The position numbers were made by a program, and so were the translations under genes. Under the pieces are notes generated by a model. The model had not been told where the DNA came from. It saw nothing but the letters and a program-made list of their open reading frames with translations, and did no database searches. 64,000 nucleotides of DNA from Sphingobacterium sp. UGAL515B_05 (lineage in GTDB: Bacteria > Bacteroidota > Bacteroidia > Sphingobacteriales > Sphingobacteriaceae): positions 3,534,001 to 3,598,000 of the forward strand of contig NZ_CP109907.1 in NCBI RefSeq assembly GCF_033097525.1, in the 5' to 3' direction. The stretch's first letter is position 1, and each line of letters begins with the position of its first letter. Shown in pieces: positions 7,904-18,054 of this stretch.

Positions 7904-9100
7904 TTATTGAACAACGTTAGTTAGATCGATCGGGATCATCAGGTTAAACGTAATTTTATTGTCTTTTAAATTTACGACTATCTTTCCTTTATGAATTTTA
8001 ACTATTTCACTCACAATAAATAGCCCTAATCCGAGTCCATTACTATTGACTCCTTTTACGAAAGGCTTAAATAGATCTTTAAGATCTGAATATTGCGGAT
8101 AGGTGACCTCATTTGTAACACTAAAAACAAAATTTTCTTTTTTAATGCATGCATTTATTTCGATATTTTGATGAGGATTACCATGTTTTATAGCATTTCC
8201 AATTAAATTAGCGAAAGCCCGCCCCATTTTCTGATGATCACAAGGCACATCAACCGGAAGGTCGATGTTGACGATTAACGTTCTATTATGTAATACTTCA
8301 AATTCCGATAAGATTTGCTTAATCAATGAATCCATACGGTAATGATCATTAATTCTAATTAGTCTGCCTTGAAGACGGATCGTACTGAAATCTAAAATAT
8401 CATCTATCACTCCTTTCACCCGTAATGAAGCCTCTTCTATTTTCTTTATTAATTTTTTTTGACTTTCATCTTTAATGTTTGCGCCAAGATATTGCGAAAT
8501 CACTTTTAAGATGCTGACAGGATTATTTAAGTCATGGGCCAAGGACGATAAAACCAGTTCTCTGTTTTTGGAATACCTAAGTTCCTGTTCTAATTTTCTT
8601 CTCGTATTTCTACGTTCAATGACAGTTTTAAAATCTATTGCAATCAAATCACTGCAAACAGGGAGCAACGTCTCCAATTTAATTGGGTCGAAGTGTACGG
8701 GTTCCGCATTCATGAAACTCAAGTGTCCAACAATAGAATTATTTTTGTTAATAATTGGATAAGAGATATAGCTTTTTAAACCGAATTCATGAAGAACTTG
8801 TGTCCATTCGTCGACAGAACATTGCTCGCTATCGTCAATGTAAATAGGTGAGAAACCTTTCCTTATTTCCTGATATATTTTAACGTAGTTTTCACTGTTT
8901 TTATTGACGATCTTCTGAGAGTGATAGTCATAAACGCACCAATTCCCCCATTTACGGCCAATTTTCCTACGTATCATGCCATACCTCATTTTCGTGTGGC
9001 CACATAAAGCCTCCAAAATTCTTTGACAGGAGTCGAAGTCGCTCTTCTTCGTATACCTATCGTACCATTGATTTTGATTTAATTGGTTTGGGATTGTCAT
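7904..9100 (-). CDS. GAF-domain sensor histidine kinase (orphan)
   Basis: A 398-residue soluble histidine kinase with no membrane segment. Residues ~20-160 fit a GAF sensor domain (including SYPIINKNNSIVGHLSF). A short coiled coil follows, then the HisKA dimerisation helix with the phospho-acceptor His189 in LSSLAHDLNNPVSIL. The C-terminal ATPase has the N box (NLIGNAIKHG) and G box (NGLGLGLFIVSEI). The signal is probably a cytosolic small molecule or redox cue (inference from GAF). No response regulator is adjacent; the receiver-only protein at 42.8 kb is far away. The partner is unknown. Confidence 0.88.
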   Translation of the reverse strand: MTIPNQLNQNQWYDRYTKKSDFDSCQRILEALCGHTKMRYGMIRRKIGRKWGNWCVYDYHSQKIVNKNSENYVKIYQEIRKGFSPIYIDDSEQCSVDEWTQVLHEFGLKSYISYPIINKNNSIVGHLSFMNAEPVHFDPIKLETLLPVCSDLIAIDFKTVIERRNTRRKLEQELRYSKNRELVLSSLAHDLNNPVSILKVISQYLGANIKDESQKKLIKKIEEASLRVKGVIDDILDFSTIRLQGRLIRINDHYRMDSLIKQILSEFEVLHNRTLIVNIDLPVDVPCDHQKMGRAFANLIGNAIKHGNPHQNIEINACIKKENFVFSVTNEVTYPQYSDLKDLFKPFVKGVNSNGLGLGLFIVSEIVKIHKGKIVVNLKDNKITFNLMIPIDLTNVVQ

Positions 9101-9138
9101 TTTTATTGCCGGTCTATTTGTTTACGAATAGCTTTGAC

Positions 9139-9318
9139 TTACTGTTGAGGTTGGTGCACCTTAGAAGTACTAATACCCTTTATTGCGCGAAATATAAATG
9201 CTATAGCTGCAATAATTAATAGAATATGAATAAAATCTTCTGTTATGAATCCGCCCACAAAAGTAACCGCCCAAACAATCATTACGCTAATAGCTACCGA
9301 ATATAATAGGTCTTCCAT
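9139..9318 (-). CDS. lmo0937-family small membrane protein
   Basis: A 59-residue protein from the ATG at 9316-9318 to the TAA at 9139. The sequence starts MEDLLYSVAISVMIVWAVTF, then has a VGGFITEDFIHILLIIAAIA segment and a short polar tail (TSKVHQPQQ). The LLY start, W in the first helix, GGF turn and IHILLxIAxIA second helix match the lmo0937 family (DUF5670), tiny two-helix membrane proteins widespread in stress-related contexts. No function is known. It is upstream of and co-directional with the histidine kinase (39 bases between them), so the two could be co-transcribed. Confidence 0.7.
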   Translation of the reverse strand: MEDLLYSVAISVMIVWAVTFVGGFITEDFIHILLIIAAIAFIFRAIKGISTSKVHQPQQ

Positions 9319-9396
9319 ATAATATTATTCTTTATTGAAGAACAATATCTAAATAGAATCGTTTCGTAATTTTGTAACTTGATAAGAAAACTTATA

Positions 9397-9432
9397 AAAA
9401 AAGCCGTTTTACATTAGTATAACGGCTTTTTA
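9397..9432. terminator. bidirectional terminator-like hairpin in a divergent gap
   Basis: AAAAAGCCGTT and AACGGCTTTTT form an 11-bp stem around a short loop, with A and T tracts on the outer sides, so it could work on either strand. It lies between two gene starts (minus-strand start at 9318, plus-strand start at 9530), where no annotated transcript needs to end. Confidence 0.65.
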
Positions 9433-9529
9433 TTCAATTTCTGCGACTTAGGACGTTGATTCCCTTAGGAAAATGGTAAAAGTAATGAAAAACACATGTT
9501 ATGCTGTTTTTTTTTAACGACATTTGAAC

Positions 9530-10402
9530 ATGGCTCTATTAATAACTTTGGATAATGTCTATCAATTGTATAATCTCGACCTTTCAAAAAAGACGGAAGG
9601 CATAGTTATTCTTAGTCAACGACATGGTCCTGGGAAGAAATATACAAATCATAGCCGCATATTTGATGGTTTATTATTAGGTTTTATGGTACAGGGATCT
9701 ATGAAATCTCAAATCCATTTCTTAGAATATGAAGTAAACAAAGGGGACATTGCTATTTTACAGCCACAAGTGATGATCGACACAAAATCATTGAGTGAAG
9801 ATGCTGAAATTATAACAATCGGTCTTTCATTGGATTTCATTACAGAATTTCCTGTTCTACGGGAGTTTGTAATGAACAATCAAATAAGATGGCAGCCAAT
9901 TATTAGACTTCAATCGGAAGAAATTAAACTCCAAAATGAATTATTGACCCTTATACAAAACTTCTACCATAAAAAAGCAAGTCCCAATAAGACACAAATG
10001 CTACGGCATCTCGTCATGGTGCTAGTTAGTATGATTTCTGAAGTCTATTCTAAATTACCAAATAACAAAAATTTGGTGAAAAGCCGTACGCATGAGATTA
10101 TCGATGAATTTTATCTGCTTGTTTCAAGGTATGCCGGGCAACAAAGAAGTGTTGTATTTTACGCTGAAAAACTACATTTAACACCTCAATATCTTTCAAC
10201 TTTCCTCAAACAGAAAACTGGAAGATCTGCATTACAATGGATTGATCATATCACAATTCTACATGCTAAAACATTATTAAAATCTTCTAATTTATCAATC
10301 AAAGAAATCAGTAATGAACTTCATTTTGAAGAAACAAGCGTCTTTTGCAGATACTTCAAACGAATTGTTGGTTTGTCACCAACAACTTATCGAAATGTGT
10401 GA
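9530..10402 (+). CDS. AraC-family transcriptional regulator
   Basis: A 290-residue regulator; I use the ATG at 9530 rather than the TTG two codons upstream. The N-terminal ~170 residues form a cupin-like sensor (GDIAILQPQVMIDTKS). The C-terminal ~100 residues hold the two helix-turn-helix units of the AraC/XylS fold: LHLTPQYLSTFLKQKTG and then IKEISNELHFEETSVFCRYF ending in GLSPTTYR. It lies about 125 bases upstream of a Tet-like MFS pump on the same strand and may control it (inference from position only). The ligand is unknown. Confidence 0.88.
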   Translation: MALLITLDNVYQLYNLDLSKKTEGIVILSQRHGPGKKYTNHSRIFDGLLLGFMVQGSMKSQIHFLEYEVNKGDIAILQPQVMIDTKSLSEDAEIITIGLSLDFITEFPVLREFVMNNQIRWQPIIRLQSEEIKLQNELLTLIQNFYHKKASPNKTQMLRHLVMVLVSMISEVYSKLPNNKNLVKSRTHEIIDEFYLLVSRYAGQQRSVVFYAEKLHLTPQYLSTFLKQKTGRSALQWIDHITILHAKTLLKSSNLSIKEISNELHFEETSVFCRYFKRIVGLSPTTYRNV

Positions 10403-10526
10403 TAGATGGTATTCGTTTAACTATCGAAGGCATTTACAGATTTTCAAGTAGAATTAGCTTTCAAATGGTACGTAAACACCATTAAATTGTCAATAGCTCC
10501 TTTTCCCGTCTGTTTAATTTTACGGC

Positions 10527-11747
10527 ATGAAAAATACAGGAAAAAAAGCAGCTATCGGGTTTATATTTATTACCCTGTTGATTGATATTACAGGTTGGGG
10601 CATTATACTTCCAGTTGTTCCTAAACTCATTGCAGAACTTATTCATGGAGACCTTAGTGAAGCAGCAAAATATGGAGGATGGCTCGGCTTTGCTTATGCT
10701 ATTACACAATTTATATGTGCGCCTATAGTGGGCAATCTCAGTGATAAATATGGTAGACGCCCAATTATCTTAATTTCTCTTTTTGGATTTGCCATCGACT
10801 ATATATTATTAGCATTGGCGCCATCTATCAGTTGGCTCTTTTTGGGAAGAATCATTGCTGGGCTGACTGGGGCTAGTATTTCAACCGCTAGTGCATACAT
10901 CGCTGATATATCCACGGATGAAGATAGAACCAAAAATTTTGGTTTAATAGGCGCAGCTTTTGGTATGGGGTTTATCTTGGGCCCGGTAATCGGTGGTTTA
11001 CTTGGATATTACGGCGCTCGAGTACCCTTTTATGCAGCCGCTTTATTATGCCTAGTAAATTTTCTCTATGGGTGGTTTTTCCTGCCGGAAAGTTTAGATA
11101 AGGATAAACGACGACCATTTGATTGGAAACGTGCGAATCCTATTGGAACATTTAATTTTCTGAAAAAACAATCGAAAATAGCGCGCCTTGTTATTGCCTT
11201 GATTTTGGTCTATATCGCTCTTCACGCCGTGCAGAGTAATTGGCATTTCTTTACCATGTATAAGTTTAGTTGGACAGAACGGACGGTTGGCTTATCACTT
11301 GGGTTGCTCGGATTATTGCTTGGATTAGTACAGGGGTTTCTAATAAGATGGGTAACCCCTAAATTAGGCGACGAGAAAAGCGTATATTTTGGATTATTCT
11401 TTTATGCGGTCGGTCTTATGCTATTCGCATTCGCTAGTGAAGGATGGATGATGTTTGTTTTCCTTATCCCATATTCCTTAGGCGGAATTTGTGGACCCGC
11501 ACTGCAATCTATTATTAGCAAGAGTATTCCTTCAAATGAACAAGGTGAACTTCAGGGAGCGTTGGCCAGTTTGGTAAGTGCAACATCTATTATTGGACCT
11601 CCAGTAATGACAAACTCATTTTATTATTTTACACAGGATAAAGCGCTATTTCAATTTTCGGGAGTGCCATTTTTTCTGGGATCCATTTTAATTTGCATGA
11701 GTGGAATTATGATATATTTTGTTTTTCAACGAAATAATAATCATTAA
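10527..11747 (+). CDS. MFS drug efflux transporter, TCR/Tet-like
   Basis: A 406-residue inner-membrane antiporter with 12 predicted helices. The motif-A loop between helices 2 and 3 is GNLSDKYGRRPII, and the antiporter motif-C region is FGMGFILGPVIGGLLG. The start (DITGWGIILPVVPKLIAEL) and the AGLTGASISTASAYIADIS segment are very like TetA-type proteins and their chromosomal Bacteroidota relatives. Family members export tetracycline or other drugs with proton exchange. Whether this one confers resistance cannot be read from sequence. It is preceded by an AraC regulator. Confidence 0.85.
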   Translation: MKNTGKKAAIGFIFITLLIDITGWGIILPVVPKLIAELIHGDLSEAAKYGGWLGFAYAITQFICAPIVGNLSDKYGRRPIILISLFGFAIDYILLALAPSISWLFLGRIIAGLTGASISTASAYIADISTDEDRTKNFGLIGAAFGMGFILGPVIGGLLGYYGARVPFYAAALLCLVNFLYGWFFLPESLDKDKRRPFDWKRANPIGTFNFLKKQSKIARLVIALILVYIALHAVQSNWHFFTMYKFSWTERTVGLSLGLLGLLLGLVQGFLIRWVTPKLGDEKSVYFGLFFYAVGLMLFAFASEGWMMFVFLIPYSLGGICGPALQSIISKSIPSNEQGELQGALASLVSATSIIGPPVMTNSFYYFTQDKALFQFSGVPFFLGSILICMSGIMIYFVFQRNNNH

Positions 11748-11792
11748 GAAAAGGGGCGTTATTTTTACTTATTTGCTTTCTACTGCGACTTC

Positions 11793-11990
11793 CTATGCTT
11801 TATAATAGCTTTCTATTAAAGCTTGATAACTAGGCATCACCAAGGAAAGTGCATGCGCATGTGCATATTTCGCAGCGTCAGTATGTTTCCAACTTTTTAA
11901 TATTTCGCTAATGACGGCTGTTTTCGTAATGGGGATAACGCCTGCCAACTGTAATCGAGAAATTGTTACTTGTGTCGATAATGGATTCAT
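11793..11990 (-). CDS. short hypothetical protein
   Basis: A 65-residue open frame with an ATG start in the 420-base gap between the MFS pump and the TonB receptor. It has no signal peptide, membrane segment or recognised motif; a helical pattern runs from about residue 20 (KTAVISEILKSWKHTDAAK) to the end. No other gene explains the gap, but the evidence that it is a real gene is only its open frame. The rest of the gap (11991-12167) shows nothing beyond AT-rich sequence likely to hold the receptor promoter. Confidence 0.35.
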   Translation of the reverse strand: MNPLSTQVTISRLQLAGVIPITKTAVISEILKSWKHTDAAKYAHAHALSLVMPSYQALIESYYKA

Positions 11991-12167
11991 ATTCTAAATT
12001 TTTAGCTTTAAGTATTTCCTAACTTTACTATATTTGCCATTAATAATAATTAGTCTAAATAGTAATTATATCTTTTTCAGGACAGGCTTTTCCAGATAGA
12101 AAGGTTTGGAAATAGACAGATATCTATATGCGGACAGGACGAGTGATTTTTTAAATACCTTCAACAC

Positions 12168-14516
12168 GTGAAAACAACAACAAGATCTTGGTTTATTACC
12201 CAAAAAACAACATTGGCGAGCAGTCTATTGGTTTTAAGTTTTTCCATAATTCCAGCAATAAGTTTTTCAAGGGAAAGACTGATTGCTGTCAAGAAAAATG
12301 GTAATGATCAAGAATCGGGGACAATTAAGGGCAAGGTGAAAAATTCAGAAGGGAAAGGTTTGTCCAATGTGTATATCAATATTGACGGGATAAATAGCGC
12401 CAAGACTGATCATGAAGGGAATTTTATTTTTTCAAAGATTCCTAAAGGCATTCACTCCATGACCGTAAAGCATATTGGTTTTCAAGAAATCAAATCGCAG
12501 ATCGCACTGGAAAGGGAAACCCTCGAGCTCCCAGATTTTGTCATGGAGCAAACAAGTAATCATTTGAATGAAGTTGTCGTAACGGCGAGCCGACTGGCTG
12601 AAAGTATTGACGAAGTGCCATCATCAATTACCTATATCGGCGGTAAGACCTTAGAAGATCAACGTCTGATAAATGACAACCTACCCAATATTTTAATGCA
12701 GAAAGTGCCCAGTATCTCTCCCAGTGAGGAAAGCCAAAACAATTTTATTGCTAAAATACGTGGTCGGAATTTTTTAGTACTTATTGATGGAATTCCTCAA
12801 TCGACTCCATTAAGAAATGGCGGAAGAGATATGAAGACGATTGATGCTAGTGCAATTGACCATATTGAGGTCATCAATGGTGCTTCAGCTATGTATGGAA
12901 ATGGCGCCGCAGGTGGTATAATTAATTACATAACAAAGAAGCCAAAGAAAGACAGGAGTTTTCATTCTTCAACCTCTTTAAATAATTCACTAAGCTTGGT
13001 CAGACCAGATGAAACATACGGGTATAATTTGGCACAAGTATTTTCGGGATCGAAAGACAAGTTTGATTATGTTGTGCAAGGAAAGATTGCGCGAACAGGT
13101 GTGGTACGTAGCTCCGATGGTACCATTGTAAGTCCATTTTATGGCCTGGGCGAGACAAAAAGTTATAATGCCTTAGCGAAGATTGGTTATCAGATTAACG
13201 ATAATCATCGTATTGAACTTATGGGGAACTATTATAGAAGTGTTCAGGATAGTAAATATGTTGGCACTAAGGGGGAGTTTGGCAGTAAACCTGCTATAGG
13301 GATACCTTCAGATACAGTGATTAACGGTGGGACACCTTACAATAAAGCTTTTCATGTAAAGTATGAGGGTAACTTTGGTAGAACCTCAGCAAATATGGGG
13401 CTGTATTATGAAGATATGAACACGGTATTTGAAAGCTACAACCAAACATATTCTGATCATAAGGGAGCCAGACTAAATTTTAGTACGCCCTTTGATCTAT
13501 CTAACAGCAATAATGTAACTTTAATTTATGGAGTAGATCTTTTAAAGGATCACACGGTTCAAAAAACGTTGAGCGATGGATTAGTGACACCCGATATGAA
13601 CATGAAAAGTGGTGCCTTATACCTTCAAAGTAAATTTAATCTCGCCGATTACTGGATAGTGAAAGGTGGGGTGCGATACGAAAACTTGGATTTCAAGGTT
13701 GGAGATCTAACAAAAGCAGGGAAAGTCACTCCTGGAGATAAGAGCAACTCAAACGCATTTGTATTCAACTTGGCAGGAAGGTATAATAAATTAAAATACC
13801 TGCAGCCCTTTGTGTCATTTTCACAAGGGTATTCTATCGGCGATGTGGGACTTGTATTACGGAATGGAGTACCTTTGAGTCAAATTGATCCGAAGCCTGT
13901 AGTTGTCAATAATTTTGAGTTGGGGCTAAATGGAACCTATGCTATGTTAAGTTACCAATTGACAGGATATTATAGCTCTTCCAAGAAAGGCAATACTTTC
14001 GCAGAAACTTCGACACCGGGTAATTACGAACTTATCCAAGTACCGCAGCGTATCTACGGTTTGGAATTGGTTGTCGATGTAACCCCTGTTGACTGGTTTA
14101 AGTTTGGTACCATACTTGGCTACATGGATGGTCGACAAGATTTGAAAAATGAGGGAAAATATAAAGATAAATTGGATAATTCCATTATTTCACCTTTTAA
14201 AGTAAATATCAATGCAGATTTCAAATTGACAGATCGGTGGAATGTCTATCTGCAGTATTTACATTTAGGGAAACGCGATGTGTTTCAACCTTCTGAATAT
14301 AATTATGGCAAATATCCGATTTCGGGCTATGGTCTGATGGATGTCCAAACACGCTACAAATTAAAGAATCTGGCGTTCATTTTTTCAGTTAATAATATCC
14401 TTAATAATGATTACTTTCCACTGCACGCGGAGGTGAGGGGAGCTACAAATGAAGGCCGTTATTATGTAAAAGGAAGCGGAACAATAGCGAATTTAGGTAT
14501 CCAACTGGATTTGTAA
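12168..14516 (+). CDS. TonB-dependent receptor with carboxypeptidase-like N-terminal domain
   Basis: A 782-residue outer-membrane receptor; it begins with GTG, with no better ATG upstream. An export signal covers roughly residues 10-35. A CarboxypepD_reg-like beta-sandwich follows (KVKNSEGKGLSNVYINIDG), then a plug domain starting at VVVTASRLAESIDEVP and containing IRGRNFLVLIDGIPQS and AMYGNGAAGGIINYITKKP. The remaining ~500 residues form the barrel, ending in an aromatic-rich strand. The plug style resembles siderophore or cobalamin receptors rather than SusC. It stands alone with a strong terminator behind it. The ligand is not known. Confidence 0.88.
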   Translation: MKTTTRSWFITQKTTLASSLLVLSFSIIPAISFSRERLIAVKKNGNDQESGTIKGKVKNSEGKGLSNVYINIDGINSAKTDHEGNFIFSKIPKGIHSMTVKHIGFQEIKSQIALERETLELPDFVMEQTSNHLNEVVVTASRLAESIDEVPSSITYIGGKTLEDQRLINDNLPNILMQKVPSISPSEESQNNFIAKIRGRNFLVLIDGIPQSTPLRNGGRDMKTIDASAIDHIEVINGASAMYGNGAAGGIINYITKKPKKDRSFHSSTSLNNSLSLVRPDETYGYNLAQVFSGSKDKFDYVVQGKIARTGVVRSSDGTIVSPFYGLGETKSYNALAKIGYQINDNHRIELMGNYYRSVQDSKYVGTKGEFGSKPAIGIPSDTVINGGTPYNKAFHVKYEGNFGRTSANMGLYYEDMNTVFESYNQTYSDHKGARLNFSTPFDLSNSNNVTLIYGVDLLKDHTVQKTLSDGLVTPDMNMKSGALYLQSKFNLADYWIVKGGVRYENLDFKVGDLTKAGKVTPGDKSNSNAFVFNLAGRYNKLKYLQPFVSFSQGYSIGDVGLVLRNGVPLSQIDPKPVVVNNFELGLNGTYAMLSYQLTGYYSSSKKGNTFAETSTPGNYELIQVPQRIYGLELVVDVTPVDWFKFGTILGYMDGRQDLKNEGKYKDKLDNSIISPFKVNINADFKLTDRWNVYLQYLHLGKRDVFQPSEYNYGKYPISGYGLMDVQTRYKLKNLAFIFSVNNILNNDYFPLHAEVRGATNEGRYYVKGSGTIANLGIQLDL

Positions 14517-14541
14517 TACAACAATTTGATACGATTAATAG

Positions 14542-14578
14542 AAACAAGCCCCTGTAAGATTTTTATAGGGGCTTGTTT
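14542..14578 (+). terminator. strong intrinsic terminator after the TonB receptor
   Basis: AAACAAGCCCCT (14542-14553) pairs perfectly over 12 bp with AGGGGCTTGTTT (14567-14578) around a 13-base loop. It lies 25 bases past the receptor stop. Flanking A and T runs let it also serve the minus-strand gene that ends at 14601. Confidence 0.8.
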
Positions 14579-14600
14579 ATGGCGAGTCTTTTCCCTCTTA

Positions 14601-15110
14601 TTATCGCGTATACCGCTCATAATACTCATCTATTAATTTTTTGAGTGTATTAAAATCAAGCGACAATTGATCTGCCGAAACGGCTATTCCATTTTCGAGC
14701 AGATGTTGTTGTACTTGTGGAGAGAACTGCTGCATATAATCTTCGGGATGGTGTAGCTTCAAAAAAACAAAATGGACACCATGGGCCATTCCTGTCGAGA
14801 CAGATTGAATAGCAGTCCATTTTACAGTCCCAGCCTTTATTCCTACTGGCGTACCATGATATCGAATGCCATTTGCATTCAATATCAGGCCAGTCCGATC
14901 TTTAACAAATAGGCTTTTTACTCCGCCAATTAGACAATAACATCCTAAGCCCCCTAAGGTCAACATCAATGCTCCAGGGAAAATTCTTATTTTTTCAGCG
15001 ACAAAGAAAATATAGTAAGCAAATGCCAAAGCCGCTATCGTCAACAGCAAGCCAAATAGCGCCAATTTCAGACGTTTTTTGTTATCGAATTCTATGATAG
15101 TCTCGTTCAT
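14601..15110 (-). CDS. STM3941-like membrane protein
   Basis: A 169-residue protein with two membrane helices near the N terminus (KLALFGLLLTIAALAFAYYI and ALMLTLGGLGCYCLIGG). A PH-like cytosolic region follows, with the typical LILNANGIRYHG strand and WTAIQSVSTG. This layout matches the STM3941 family of unknown function. It is monocistronic and faces the terminator at 14542-14578. Only membrane location and family can be stated. Confidence 0.7.
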   Translation of the reverse strand: MNETIIEFDNKKRLKLALFGLLLTIAALAFAYYIFFVAEKIRIFPGALMLTLGGLGCYCLIGGVKSLFVKDRTGLILNANGIRYHGTPVGIKAGTVKWTAIQSVSTGMAHGVHFVFLKLHHPEDYMQQFSPQVQQHLLENGIAVSADQLSLDFNTLKKLIDEYYERYTR

Positions 15111-15311
15111 AATTAATGTTCTCTTTCACATGTTTATCGGACTAAGTTAAAACAACGCTTCTCATATTTTCATGCGAATTTCAATTCGTGTGGAATCGTT
15201 TTAAATTCGCAGTATTTTGACGTCTATCTGTATTTAAGCCATTTTCTAAACTCAATTAAACCCAGCGCTATGCTTCCACGAATCATCTTTGACGATTAAC
15301 GTATTGATGGG

Positions 15312-17774
15312 TTAATCTATCCTCGAATCTTTTTCCAGCTTTTTGGTCTGTTTTGCGGAGAAGGTTTTTCCGAAATTGTAACTGAAACTCAATTTTGCAT
15401 AGCGAGACTTCAATTTATTCACTGTTTCAATGCTAATCACATTGCCTAAACTGGAAATAGGTGCTTTTTGTAAGTTGAAAATATCCTCAATCGTCAGGGA
15501 TATGTTTAACTTGTCCCGAAGCACTTTTTGTTGTAAACCCGTCGTGATATATCCTGTTGCCCCATATTGCATTTGAAAACTATTTCTTTTCGAAGTATAA
15601 AAGCCGAGTATTTGAACAGTAGTCTTTGGCAGAATATTAATAAAGGTGTTAATCGACCCACTAAAGTTGACAATCCCAGGTAACAAAATATCTGCTGTAT
15701 TATTCGATCTGAAAGTCGGTCGTTGGGCCGATAAATATGTACTGACATTCACGCTGCTTCCAAATTTGTTTTGCGACATGACATAAGCTCCAATCTGGTT
15801 TAGATTATAATCATTATAGTAGTTAAACTCTGGACTTCCAACCTCCGCATTATATCTTGAGATATAGGTAAACATATTCTTCGAGGAGTTTCCATATAAA
15901 GAAAAGATCAGTGAGTGGTTGGTATTCCACTTATGTGAATATTGCAAATCTAGTCTATTTGCAAAATATGGCTTCAAATGTGTGTTACCGTTGGTAAAAT
16001 AGATAGGATTATTGTTCATCGCAAATGGATTGAGCATGTTATAACCTGGTCGTTCGATTCTTCTGTTCCCCGATAAAGCAATGCTGTTTTTAAGGTCCTC
16101 GAAATCATAACGTATATTAAAGTTGGGAAATAAATTAAGATAGTTGTTTTTAATCTGTTCGTCAGTTAAAACGGATAGTAATTTATAATCGAATGATTCT
16201 AGTCGCAAGCCTACATCAAAGGAGAAATGTTTATATTTACCATTAAGAGAAGAATAAGCAGCAAGTATATTTTCGTTATATTGAACCTTATTTTCACTAT
16301 TTACTTCACCTCCGACGGTATTTCCATCTGTGGCTAGATTCTTAAAGAAACTTTCTGTATTTGCACGGGCATATTTTACACCGAATTTTAGATCAGTACC
16401 CTTTCCGATGTTAGTTTTGAAGTCTGTATTGAATGTCCAGATTTCATATGGTCTGGTAATAATAAAATTTCTGCTACCATTTTCTGAAGAATTTATTTCC
16501 GTGTTAGAAAAATCATATGCCTTTCTCCAGAATGAAGTGTTATTTTCATTTGAGTATTTCGCGTAATTCAGGCCGATTGAAAGCTTGCTTTTCTTTTTGA
16601 AATCTTTATCATAAATCAAATCGACGATATAGAAATTATTATCCAAAAACATGAGGTCCAGCTGTTTAAGCTGCCTTTGGAATTTATCCTTCCGATTATA
16701 GATCGTGGCGTCTCGTTCATTTGGAAATTTACCATAAAAGCTGGCGTACCAATAATTAAAAGAGAGCGAACTTGTTGAATCAATATTATAAAGTGTATTG
16801 ATTTTCATGGAATGTGTCCTTTGGGATCTTTCGCTAACCTGTTTTTGTCTATAGCGATAACTGGAATCAGGTAAGTAATAGTTTTTTATTAGATCGTTTC
16901 GTTTATGCAGGTTTTCACCGTATGAAAAATTATAACCTAATGAAATTTCAAACTTACTTTTTTTAAGATTTAAATTGAGCGATTGGTCCGTTCCCCAAAG
17001 GGTAGAAACAGCTGTACTTGCCGACCCAAAGAAGCCCAAATTGGAATTTTTCTTAAGTCTGATATCGAGGATACCTCCATCTCCGGCGGAATCATAGGCC
17101 GCACCCGGACTGGTAAGTACATTAACAGACAAGACCTCGTTGCTCGGTAGAGATTTCAGCTAGTTCAATAGATCCTGACCACCCAAATTGACTTTCCGCC
17201 CATTTATCAATACAGTAGCTCCCTTTCCAAGCAACTGTAATTTACCTTCTATTTCATCAACGGTCAATCCCGGTACCTGCTTGAGCAGTTCTGCTATATT
17301 TGTACTATTGCCTAATATATTGTTTTCCGCATTAAATCTATACCCACCGGTAATTAGCTCCAAGGTAGGTCTCTTGGAGGAAACTGTAACCTCCTCAAGT
17401 TTATTGTCAATCTTATGAAGTTCTATAGTACCGATATCTATATCGCTACCGTTCAGCGTTTCGATTCTTTTTATTTGAGGCTGAAAGCCAAGGTGGTTGA
17501 TTTTTAGGTAAAATGAACGCTGACTGTGGGTGAATTGAAAGTCCCCACTTTCATTTGTAACCACTGTTTTGATAGGGGTGCTGCTACTTTGATGATCCAT
17601 CAGGTATATTGAAACTAAATGAACGGGTTCTTTTGTAAGCGAATCGACTACTTTGCCCGTAACAGTAAAGGTTGAATCGATGCGCGAAAGGATAATTCTA
17701 TTAGATGAACCATGAGCTATGGCGAAAAGAAGCAGGCATGGGAAGACTAGGGCAATTTTTTTTAAGACTTTCAT
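15312..17774 (-). pseudogene. outer-membrane beta-barrel family protein broken by one in-frame TAG
   Basis: Two open frames lie in the same phase and are separated only by TAG at 17160-17162. The first (204 residues) has a signal peptide, a CarboxypepD_reg-like domain (TVTGKVVDSLTKEPVHLVSI) and the start of a plug (LLKQVPGLTVDEIEGKLQLL) ending at GGQDLLN. The second resumes immediately with LKSLPSNEVLSVNVLTSPGA and YDSAGDGGILDIRLKK, then a barrel of the OMP_b-brl_3 type with the end SFSYNFGKTF. Relatives read LLNYLKSLPS, so the stop sits where a Tyr codon (TAT or TAC) is expected. The restored protein would be about 820 residues, normal for the family. There is no frameshift. It may be a recent pseudogene, a suppressed stop or a sequence error. 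Confidence 0.88.
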
Positions 17775-18054
17775 TTAATTAAGGTTCTTGTGCAAAGTTT
17801 GATGACCATTGTTTGCAGTTAGTGACTATAGGTTAGTCGAGCTCAGGAAAAAAATGTTGCACGATTAATAATAAAAGCGATTACCAATTGGCACAAAAGT
17901 CTTTTTATAAGTAAAAGCAAGTCTCTACCCGATATGAGTTGCAGTTGGTCAAAATTAAGAGTAGATAAGATTTATGGTCTATATTTATTCTAAAAAAAAT
18001 CTTTATTAAAAAAAACAAAACAAATATAGTATATTTATGTTCTAAATAAAGTGT

